A DNA stretch of 43,944 nucleotides, taken from positions 1-43,944 of the forward strand of contig CAITEC010000137.1 in the NCBI GenBank assembly GCA_903891325.1, given 5' to 3'. The notes beneath the pieces were generated by a model. It had not been told where the DNA came from and ran no database searches. It saw nothing but the letters and a program-made list of their open reading frames with translations. Below are positions 25,696-32,760 of this stretch, piece after piece. The position numbers and the translations under genes were made by a program. Every line of letters starts with the position of its first letter. Position 1 is the first letter of the stretch. This DNA comes from an uncultured Opitutaceae bacterium. GTDB taxonomy: Bacteria > Verrucomicrobiota > Verrucomicrobiia > Opitutales > Opitutaceae.

Positions 25696-27024
25696 GTGAA
25701 AAAAGTCCTCATCGTCAGCCCCCACTTCCCGCCCATCAACGCGCCCGACATGCAGCGCGTCCGGATGAGCCTGCCTTTTTACAGGGAGGGCGGCTGGAAG
25801 CCGGTCGTCCTTGCGGTGGGCGAACCCTGGCAAATTGGCGTTCGGGAGCCGGAATTGGAATCGACGGTGCCGGCCGATGTCCGGATTGTCCGGACCCGGG
25901 CGTTCCCGCCCCGCCTGTCGCGGTTCTTCGGGATCGGAAACCTGGGTCTCCGCGCGCTGCCCTGCCTTTTTTGGAGCGGCTGCGCCGTGCTCCGCCGTGA
26001 AAAGTTTGACCTCGTCTTCATGTCGAACACCCAGTTTGCGACCTTCATCCTGGGACCGATCTGGAAGCGGCTCTACGGCGTGCCCTACGTCCTCGACGTC
26101 CAAGATCCGTGGCGCACCGATTATTATGAACGACCCGGTTCGCGCAGCCCCCCCGGCGGATGGAAGTACCAGATTGCCCGCTTCATTGCTTGGGCATTTG
26201 AGGGAAGGTGCTTCAAGCGCGCATCGGGCATCGTCAGTGTCTCGCCCGACTATATCAAGGATCTGTGTTCGCGATACCCTGGCGTGGCACGGATTCCCGC
26301 CGCAGTGATCGGCTTCGGCGCAAGTCCCGGGGACGTCGCCAAGGCGCGGGAGCATGTCGATGCAAAGCCGCCCTTCCCGCGCGGTGACGGGAGCATCCAT
26401 CTTGTGTACACGGGGGCCTCCGGACCCGTGATGCCGCATGCGATCCAGGTCCTCTTCGACGGATTTCGCCTTTACCGGGAACGGCATCCCGGGCGCGCCG
26501 CCCGATTTCGCTTTCACTTCATCGGCACGAGCTACTTGCCCGAGGGCAAGGGGGTGGAATCCGTCATCCCGGTTGCGGTGGAATGCGGTGTCGCCGACCA
26601 GGTGTTCGAAACACCCCACCGGGTGGGCTTCCTCGAGGCCATTCGGCTCCAGGACGCCGCCGACGTGCTCCTCATCCTGGGATCGAGCGACCTGGCCTAT
26701 TCCCCATCGAAGATCTACCTTTACTACCTGACCGGGCGGCCAATCCTCGGGCTTGTCTTCAGGACGAGCGTCATGGAGCGTCTGCTCGATGAGTTGAGCT
26801 GCGCATTCATGGTGCTGTTCAGCGAGGACCAGCCAAAGGACAAGGCATTCGCCCGGCTCGCGGATTTCTTCGACCTCGCGATTGAGGGATTCCCCTCCTG
26901 CAGCCTTCCCGCAAGGAATGATGAAGTCTTCGAGAAGCGCTACCTGGCCAGAGGGCTCGCCCGGCGGCAGTGCGAGCTCTTTGACGCAGCTTGCGGCGCA
27001 GGCCCGTGTCGGCACAAGTCATGA
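25696..27024 (+). CDS. GT-B glycosyltransferase (GT4-like)
   Basis: A 442-residue protein whose GTG start gives the very typical beginning MKKVLIVSPHFPPINAPDMQR. A donor half follows with LVYTGASGP, FHFIGTSYLPEG and YSPSKIYLYYLTGRPILGL. The middle VPYVLDVQDPWRTDYYE is often seen in this GT4-like group. In the sequence as given the frame is open upstream through the deacetylase gene, but the PIG-L stop (25692-25694) lies just two bases before the GTG once the frameshift is accounted for. The stop overlaps the ATG of the polymerase gene. Confidence 0.8.
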   Translation: MKKVLIVSPHFPPINAPDMQRVRMSLPFYREGGWKPVVLAVGEPWQIGVREPELESTVPADVRIVRTRAFPPRLSRFFGIGNLGLRALPCLFWSGCAVLRREKFDLVFMSNTQFATFILGPIWKRLYGVPYVLDVQDPWRTDYYERPGSRSPPGGWKYQIARFIAWAFEGRCFKRASGIVSVSPDYIKDLCSRYPGVARIPAAVIGFGASPGDVAKAREHVDAKPPFPRGDGSIHLVYTGASGPVMPHAIQVLFDGFRLYRERHPGRAARFRFHFIGTSYLPEGKGVESVIPVAVECGVADQVFETPHRVGFLEAIRLQDAADVLLILGSSDLAYSPSKIYLYYLTGRPILGLVFRTSVMERLLDELSCAFMVLFSEDQPKDKAFARLADFFDLAIEGFPSCSLPARNDEVFEKRYLARGLARRQCELFDAACGAGPCRHKS

Positions 27025-28571
27025 CTGATTCAGCAGATACTCACGACTATCGTCAGGCGCGGATCGGCGAACTCGCGGTCCGGGCACGCAAGGCCCTGAA
27101 ACTGCCGATCCCGATTCTTGCTGTCGCGACGATTACCGCTTCGATCGTTCTTTTCGTGAACGCAGAGTCGGGCGGGGTCGCGCTCTTACTGATCGGCCTC
27201 AGCGCCTGTTTCGCCCTTATGGTTTGGCGCGGCAGGGGTGCTGGGCTGCCCCTGATGCCGATGATCATCCTCCAGCACGTGCTCGTTTATGGCCTGCCGC
27301 TGATCGCCTCCCGGGACACTCTGGCCGTTTATTCGGACGCCTTGATGACCAAAGCGGGAGTCGAGGTTCTCTTTTTTCTGCTCGCCCTCGCAGCAGCGTG
27401 GCGCGCAGGAATGACTCTGTTAACTCCCGGGCGCCCGGTGTGCTACGCTCTTCGAGATTTCAACAAGGGGGGGACAAGGAAGCTCGGCACAATCGGATTT
27501 TCACTCATTTCCGGAGCGCTTCTCTATCAGATAGTGGAACGCAGCGGCATGGTGGATACGGTCCTTTCGGTTTTACCCGGCGAATTTTGGCCGGTGATCT
27601 GGGCCGTCATATCGGCAGGCGGCGTCTGCGGCTACTTCATCGTCTCACTGCTGATGGGCGGCGGGGCGTTCTCAGTGGGCCAGCGCCTCGTGTTTTGGCT
27701 CATTCTGATCGCCTTTTGCTACATCGCATCATCTTCATTCCTCCTTTCATCGGCAATCCTGATGCTCATCACGGTGATGGTCGGCTTCTTTTGGAGTTCA
27801 GGGCGAATCCCCTGGATTTACCTCTTCGTGGTTTTCGTGATCTTTTCATTCCTAAATGTCGGAAAGGTTGTCATGCGCGAGCGCTACTGGGGTGATCGCG
27901 GAGCGGACAATATTCCCGAATTTCCCCTCACCCAGATTCCCGAGATCTACGCCGAGTGGGCGGAAGCCAGCTACGACTGCATAACCGGAGACAACATCAC
28001 AAAACAGCCGACGTTCGCCTCCTCCGATGCCGTGCCCGAACAACAGACGCTCCTCAAACGTGTCAACAACATGCAGAACCTGCTCTTTGTCATCGACGCG
28101 GTTGAGACGAACCACGTCGAGCTGCTGCACGGGCAAACCTACTCCATCATTCCGATGCTCCTGATACCCCGATTTATCTGGCCGGAAAAGCCCAGGACCC
28201 ATGAAGGACAGGTCATCCTGAACGTCCACTTTGGACGCCAGGATCTTATGTCAACCGAAACGACCTATATAGCCTGGGGCATCCTGCCGGAGGCCTACGG
28301 TAACTTCGGCCCGTTCCTCGGCGCCGTGATCGTCGGCTGCTTCCTTGGTTTCGTCTTTGCGTGGGTCGAGCAGCACACGGTGAACAAACTCGTCATCTCC
28401 GTGGAGGGATTCGTCGCCTTTGTCGTCTTCTTGAGCCTTGCCGATTCCTTTGAGTTTGTCGCAAGCGTCCTGGTCACCTCCCTCGAGCAGTCTATTATTC
28501 CGATCGTCGCTGCGACCGCGTTCTTCGCACGTCGAACGGTTCTTCCGCCTAGGACTGCACCCAAGGCATGA
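27021..28571 (+). CDS. Wzy-like oligosaccharide repeat-unit polymerase
   Basis: A 516-residue integral membrane protein with roughly ten or more hydrophobic segments (for example LPIPILAVATITASIVLFV, VEVLFFLLALAAAW, RLVFWLILIAFCYIA). A large polar loop at about 300-400 contains FIWPEKPRT, followed by YIAWGILPEAYGNFGPFLGAVIVGCFLG. That last stretch is typical of O-antigen/exopolysaccharide polymerases of the TIGR04370/PF14296 kind. It would polymerise lipid-linked repeat units on the periplasmic face. ATG 27021 overlaps the preceding stop. No flippase partner is visible in the window. Confidence 0.75.
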   Translation: MTDSADTHDYRQARIGELAVRARKALKLPIPILAVATITASIVLFVNAESGGVALLLIGLSACFALMVWRGRGAGLPLMPMIILQHVLVYGLPLIASRDTLAVYSDALMTKAGVEVLFFLLALAAAWRAGMTLLTPGRPVCYALRDFNKGGTRKLGTIGFSLISGALLYQIVERSGMVDTVLSVLPGEFWPVIWAVISAGGVCGYFIVSLLMGGGAFSVGQRLVFWLILIAFCYIASSSFLLSSAILMLITVMVGFFWSSGRIPWIYLFVVFVIFSFLNVGKVVMRERYWGDRGADNIPEFPLTQIPEIYAEWAEASYDCITGDNITKQPTFASSDAVPEQQTLLKRVNNMQNLLFVIDAVETNHVELLHGQTYSIIPMLLIPRFIWPEKPRTHEGQVILNVHFGRQDLMSTETTYIAWGILPEAYGNFGPFLGAVIVGCFLGFVFAWVEQHTVNKLVISVEGFVAFVVFLSLADSFEFVASVLVTSLEQSIIPIVAATAFFARRTVLPPRTAPKA

Positions 28572-29758
28572 GAAAAGTCCGGCCCGCACGCCTTGCGATC
28601 GTCCTCTCCCACCCGACGCAGTATTACAGCCCGTGGTTCCGGTGGCTGGCGGCACATACCGATCTTCGGCTCCGCGTATTCTACCTCTGGAAGTTTGGGG
28701 TTTCAGAGATGACCGACCCGCAGTTCGGAAAAGTCCTGAAATGGGATGTCGACCTGCTCACCGGCTACGAAAGCGAATTCGTGCCCAATGTCTCATCCCG
28801 ACCCGGCGCGGACCATTTTCGGGGATTCAACAATCCTGAACTCCCTGCGCGGCTGGAAGCCTGGCGCCCGGACGCCCTCCTGCTTTTTGGCTACAAGTGG
28901 CTGACCCACCTTCGGGTCCTCCTGTGGGCCTTCCGCCGCGCCGTCCCGGTGATTTTCAGGGGGGACTCCCACTTTATCGGCAGGCAGACGCCCGGCCTTT
29001 TGCGAATCCTCGCCCTGCGCATCCTCTTCCGCCGCTTCGCCGCGGTGACCTATGTCGGGAAGGCCAACCGCGAGTACTTCGAGAAATGCGGCGTTCCGCC
29101 GCGCAGGCTCTTCTTCGCCCCGCACTCGATCGACGCGAGCCTCTTTGACTCCGGCGATGAGCGCCACCGCGCCGCTGCGCTCGCCCTGCGCTCCCAACTG
29201 GGCCTCTCGGCGGAGACCCGCGTCGTCCTTTTTGCCGGCAAGCTGGTTCCGGCGAAGCAGCCGCGCGAGCTCCTGAGCGCGTTCATCGAGCTCGCCCGGC
29301 CCGATACCGCAATCGTCCTTGTCGGCGACGGGGAGGAAAAGCCCGCGCTGGAAGCGCTGGCGGCCGCCGCGCGGCCCGGGAGCGTGCATTTCCTCCCTTT
29401 TGCAAACCAGACGGAGATGCCCTCGCGCTACCTGCTCGCCGATATTTTTGCGCTGCCGTCCCGAGGCCTTTACGAGACCTGGGGGCTGGCGGTGAACGAG
29501 GCCATGCACATGGGAGTCCCCTGCCTGGTCAGCGACCGGGTCGGCTGCCAGCAGGACCTGGTCACCGATGGCCTGACCGGGTGGACCTTCCCCGCCAGTG
29601 ATGCCGCCGCGTTGAAGGGCAAGCTGGCGGCGGCGTTGGCTGCGGTTGGGGACGCCACGGAACGGGAGCGGCTGCGGGCGGCCGTCATTGCCAGGATTGC
29701 GGGCTACACGTATGAGCAGACGACAAGCGGGCTCATGGCGGCGCTCGGATCCCTATGA
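28568..29758 (+). CDS. GT4 glycosyltransferase
   Basis: A 396-residue GT-B enzyme beginning LAIVLSHPTQYYSPWFRWLAAH, a start shared by a group of exopolysaccharide GT4 proteins. The donor half has VVLFAGKLVPAKQPRELLSAF, LVGDGEEKPALE and ETWGLAVNEAMHMGVPCLVSD (E-x7-E). ATG 28568 overlaps the polymerase stop and its own TGA overlaps the next ATG. Normal length and an intact donor site suggest an active enzyme; the sugar is unknown. Confidence 0.9.
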   Translation: MRKVRPARLAIVLSHPTQYYSPWFRWLAAHTDLRLRVFYLWKFGVSEMTDPQFGKVLKWDVDLLTGYESEFVPNVSSRPGADHFRGFNNPELPARLEAWRPDALLLFGYKWLTHLRVLLWAFRRAVPVIFRGDSHFIGRQTPGLLRILALRILFRRFAAVTYVGKANREYFEKCGVPPRRLFFAPHSIDASLFDSGDERHRAAALALRSQLGLSAETRVVLFAGKLVPAKQPRELLSAFIELARPDTAIVLVGDGEEKPALEALAAAARPGSVHFLPFANQTEMPSRYLLADIFALPSRGLYETWGLAVNEAMHMGVPCLVSDRVGCQQDLVTDGLTGWTFPASDAAALKGKLAAALAAVGDATERERLRAAVIARIAGYTYEQTTSGLMAALGSL

Positions 29759-30912
29759 AAATAACCATCGTATCCGGATTTTTCCTCCCTGTGCCCCCGG
29801 TGGCCGGCGGCGCGGCGGAGAAGATCTGGTTTCGGCTGGCGAAGGAATTTGCGGCGGCCGGTCACGAGGTGACCTATTTTTCCCGCTCGTGGCCGGGGTT
29901 TCCCGATCGGGAGACGCTCGACGGGATCCGCATGATCCGCCTGCGCGGGTACACGCACACCCGGAGGCTGTGGCTGAACCTCCTCCTGGATTTCGAGTGG
30001 GGCCTGCGGGTCGCCCTGAGGCTGCCGCCGGGGGACTTCGTCGTGTGCAACACCGTCTCCCTTCCCGGCTACCTGGGCCTGCTCAGGCGCAAGGTCGGGC
30101 GCACGGTGGCCATCCTTGGGCGCATGCCCAAGGGACAGGGACGATTCTACGGTGGCGTGGACAGGATCATCGCAACCAGCGAGGCGGTCCGGGACCGGAT
30201 TGTCCTGGAAAACCCCCGGCTGAGCGCTCGCACCCGGGTATTTCGCAATCCGGTCGACTGGGCGCTCCACAACGCCGCATCGGGAAGGATGGCCGCCCCG
30301 GCGCCGGTCACGATCGGCTACCTCGGGCGCTTCCATCCGGAGAAGGGACTGGATATCCTCATCCAGGCTGCCGCCGAACTCGCCCGGCGGCCCGGACTTC
30401 CGCCCTGGCGCCTGAGGCTTATCGGGCCGCAGGAAGTGTCACAGGGAGGGGCGGGGGCGCAGTTTGTATCCGGCCTTCGCGAGATGGCGGAGCGCGCAGG
30501 GGTCCCCGTATCGATTGAGCCCCCCGTCTATGACATTCCGACCCTCGCCGGCATTTACGGCTCCCTGGACATCTTCTGCTATCCGAGCCTGGCCGAAAAG
30601 GGAGAGGGACTGAGCGTCGCCCCGATCGAGGCGATGGCGGCCGGTGCGGTCCCAGTCGTCTCTTCCCTTGATTGCTATAAGGATGTCATCCGGAACGGCG
30701 GGAACGGCCTGGTCTTCGACCACCGCTCAAAGGACCGGGCGACCCTCCTCGCCGACCGCCTGGCTTCCCTGATAGCGGATCCTGCCTACCGGGCGCGCTT
30801 GGCCGCCAATGCCGTCGAGGACTCCCGCCGCTTCGACTACACAGTAGTCGCCAAGGAAATCCTGGCTGACTTCGAGGGTTTGAAGGTGGAGCGCGATCTC
30901 CGAGCGCGCTGA
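29755..30912 (+). CDS. GT4 glycosyltransferase ending inside an inverted repeat
   Basis: A 385-residue GT-B enzyme: MKITIVSGFFLPVPPVAGGAAEKIWFRLA with the glycine-rich loop, then TIGYLGRFHPEKGLDILIQAA and GEGLSVAPIEAMAAGAVPVV (E-x7-E). ATG 29755 overlaps the previous stop. The last residues, LKVERDLRAR, are encoded by the left arm (30880-30910) of an imperfect 31-bp inverted repeat, so the present stop codon lies in repeat-derived sequence. This gene closes the first tightly packed train; a 129-base gap follows. Confidence 0.9.
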   Translation: MKITIVSGFFLPVPPVAGGAAEKIWFRLAKEFAAAGHEVTYFSRSWPGFPDRETLDGIRMIRLRGYTHTRRLWLNLLLDFEWGLRVALRLPPGDFVVCNTVSLPGYLGLLRRKVGRTVAILGRMPKGQGRFYGGVDRIIATSEAVRDRIVLENPRLSARTRVFRNPVDWALHNAASGRMAAPAPVTIGYLGRFHPEKGLDILIQAAAELARRPGLPPWRLRLIGPQEVSQGGAGAQFVSGLREMAERAGVPVSIEPPVYDIPTLAGIYGSLDIFCYPSLAEKGEGLSVAPIEAMAAGAVPVVSSLDCYKDVIRNGGNGLVFDHRSKDRATLLADRLASLIADPAYRARLAANAVEDSRRFDYTVVAKEILADFEGLKVERDLRAR

Positions 30913-30961
30913 GCGACAATAGCCAAGGCAAGCGTGCCCGGAGGTCCCGCTCCACCTTCAA
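30880..30961. repeat. Imperfect 31-bp inverted repeat
   Basis: The arm at 30880-30910 matches the reverse complement of 30931-30961 at 27 of 31 positions, counted by hand; the first 14 bases (TTGAAGGTGGAGCG) are identical. Twenty bases separate the arms. The left arm encodes the last ten residues and stop of the GT4 gene. Read on the minus strand, the right arm encodes the same KVERDLRAR peptide. This looks like a mobile palindromic element that inserted at a gene end, and could form a strong hairpin in the transcript. Confidence 0.75.
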
Positions 30962-30981
30962 GCTGAACCACTACCCGAAAA

Positions 30982-31017
30982 AAGGAGTAAGTTGAATTTC
31001 CCCGCTACTTACTCCTT
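30982..31017. repeat. Perfect 11-bp hairpin before the acetyltransferase gene
   Basis: AAGGAGTAAGT (30982-30992) pairs perfectly with ACTTACTCCTT (31007-31017) over a 14-nt loop. It is more A+T-rich than its surroundings. The left arm contains an AAGGAG ribosome-binding-like sequence that the hairpin would hide. No T run follows, so it is not a classical terminator. A 17-codon reading frame starts at TTG 30992 and ends at 31045, with its TGA overlapping the ATG of the next gene. Confidence 0.65.
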
Positions 31018-31041
31018 ACTAATTACCACTTTCCGATTCCG

Positions 31042-31605
31042 ATGACAGATGAGCCTCCCTACCTCGGCCAAGGCTGCGTGACTCCCTACCCGAGGCGGGA
31101 GGTGATCCTGCGGCGGGTCTGGATGCTGGTCGAGGCGTCGCTTTTTCGGCGGAGCCCCCGGCCCTTCCACTGGTTCAGGGCCCAGCTCCTGCGGCTCTTT
31201 GGCGCGGACATTCCGAGACCCGACCAGGTTGTCATCTTCCCCTCGGTGAGGATCACCTTCCCCTGGAAACTTTCGCTGGCCCCCCGCTCGATGCTCGGGC
31301 CCGAGGTCATCGTTTACAATCTGGCCCTCATCACGCTTGAGCGCGGCGCGAATGTGAGCCAGCGCACCCATCTTTGCGCCGGCAGCCACGACTACACGCA
31401 GTGGAGCATGCCCCTTCTGGTGGCGCCGATAACGATCGGAAAGAACGCATGGGTTGCCGCCGAGGTCTATGTCGGGCCCGGGGTCACCGTCGGGGAACTG
31501 GCGATCGTGGGCGCCCGTTCCGTCGTGACGGGCGACCTTCCCGCCCGGATGATCTGCCTGGGTCATCCCTGCCGCCCCGTCCGGACCCGGCAGGAGCCGG
31601 TCTAG
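31042..31605 (+). CDS. WcaF-like hexapeptide-repeat acetyltransferase
   Basis: A 187-residue acetyl-CoA-dependent transferase of the left-handed beta-helix family. The N-terminal region has RRVWMLVEASLFRRSPRPF and FRAQLLRLFGADI, as in putative colanic acid acetyltransferases (WcaF group). The helix coils include VSQRTHLCAGSHDYTQWS, with the catalytic-type His, and PITIGKNAWVAAEVYVGPGVTVGELAIVGARSVVT. It should O-acetylate a sugar in the cytoplasm. ATG 31042 follows the hairpin region, and there is no plain ribosome site directly before it. It opens the second plus-strand block. Confidence 0.88.
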   Translation: MTDEPPYLGQGCVTPYPRREVILRRVWMLVEASLFRRSPRPFHWFRAQLLRLFGADIPRPDQVVIFPSVRITFPWKLSLAPRSMLGPEVIVYNLALITLERGANVSQRTHLCAGSHDYTQWSMPLLVAPITIGKNAWVAAEVYVGPGVTVGELAIVGARSVVTGDLPARMICLGHPCRPVRTRQEPV

Positions 31606-31620
31606 CCCGCACCCACAGGC

Positions 31621-32760
31621 ATGCGCATTGCCCAGATCATTCCGAGCCTGGAGGCGCGCCACGGGGGACCCAGCAAGTCCGTCCATCGGCTCTCCGCCGC
31701 CCTCGCCCGGGCGGGCCATGACGTCATCCTGATGGCAACCGGCCCGGGTCCCGACGAAGTCCGGCAGGAAGGCCGGCTCGCGGTGGAGGTTTTTCACCGT
31801 GACCGCCCGAAGGATTTCTGTCCCTCCTCGGGGCTTCGGGCCCGGCTTCGGGTGCTCGAGGCGGATATCGTCCAGCACCACGCGCTGTGGCTGAGGACGC
31901 TGCACTACGCCCACCATTTTTCGCACCGGACGGGCGCAAAACTTGTGATCTCGCCACGGGGAATGATGAACCCCTGGTCCTGGGGCCACCATCGCTGGAA
32001 AAAGAAGCTGGCGAGCCGGCTCATCCATCCGGGGGCCCTCAGGGCCGCCGACGGATGGCATGCCACCAGCGACGAGGAGGCCTCGTCGATCGCCTCGCTG
32101 GGGTTTCGCCAGCCGGTCTGCCTTGCGCCCACCGGAGTTGACGCGCCGACCGAGGCGGAGCGCGCCGCCTCCCTCCGCCACTGGCGGGAACGCTGCCCCG
32201 AGTCCGCCGAGCGTCCGGTCGCCCTTTTCCATTCGCGGTTTCACCGCAAGAAGCGCGTCCTGGAGCTCATCGACCTTTGGCTCGATCAGGGCCCGAGGGA
32301 CTGGCTGCTCCTCCTGGTCGGGATCCCGGAGGGCTACACCGTCCGCCAGCTCGAGGACTACGTCCTGAACGCGTCGGGAACCGGCCGCGTGCGGGTTTTC
32401 GACGGAACCGGCCAGCCGCCTCCCTATCCGCTGGCCTCCCTTTTCCTGCTCCCCTCGCACAGCGAGAACTTTGGACTCTCGATCGCCGAGGCCCTCGCGC
32501 ACGGCGTCCCCGCCCTGGTCACCGACGCGACGCCCTGGGGCGGGCTGAACCCGGTCGGCGGGGGCTGGTGCGTTCCCTGGGAGGACTTCCCGGCCGCGCT
32601 GCGGGACGCAACCGCCGAGGGCACCGAAAACCTGGCGCGCCGCGGCGCGCTCGCCCGCGCCTGGGTCCTGGAAAACTACTCGTGGGACAGGCCGGCGGCC
32701 ACCCTGATTCAATTCTATGGCAGACTTCAAAGCGAAGGAGCGACCGCTCAGCGGGTTTGA
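31621..32760 (+). CDS. GT4 glycosyltransferase
   Basis: A 379-residue GT-B enzyme: MRIAQIIPSLEARHGGPSKSVHRLSAAL, then LVISPRGMMNPWSW (typical of a WcaI/WcaC-like GT4 subgroup), RPVALFHSRFHRKKRVLELI and HSENFGLSIAEALAHGVPALVTD (E-x7-E). It starts 15 bases after the acetyltransferase gene. Its last 44 bases overlap the start of the ligase/polymerase gene in another frame. High G+C and strongly G/C-ending codons match the following genes. Confidence 0.9.
   Translation: MRIAQIIPSLEARHGGPSKSVHRLSAALARAGHDVILMATGPGPDEVRQEGRLAVEVFHRDRPKDFCPSSGLRARLRVLEADIVQHHALWLRTLHYAHHFSHRTGAKLVISPRGMMNPWSWGHHRWKKKLASRLIHPGALRAADGWHATSDEEASSIASLGFRQPVCLAPTGVDAPTEAERAASLRHWRERCPESAERPVALFHSRFHRKKRVLELIDLWLDQGPRDWLLLLVGIPEGYTVRQLEDYVLNASGTGRVRVFDGTGQPPPYPLASLFLLPSHSENFGLSIAEALAHGVPALVTDATPWGGLNPVGGGWCVPWEDFPAALRDATAEGTENLARRGALARAWVLENYSWDRPAATLIQFYGRLQSEGATAQRV

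Noticed and set aside
25447..27015. A 522-codon open frame on the minus strand
   Set aside because: It is antisense to a convincing glycosyltransferase gene and has no recognisable domain.
24871..27024. A natural PIG-L-glycosyltransferase fusion protein
   Set aside because: The joint region reads as unlikely Ser/Arg-rich sequence, while the adjacent frame gives the family-like PIG-L ending and the next gene has its own canonical start.
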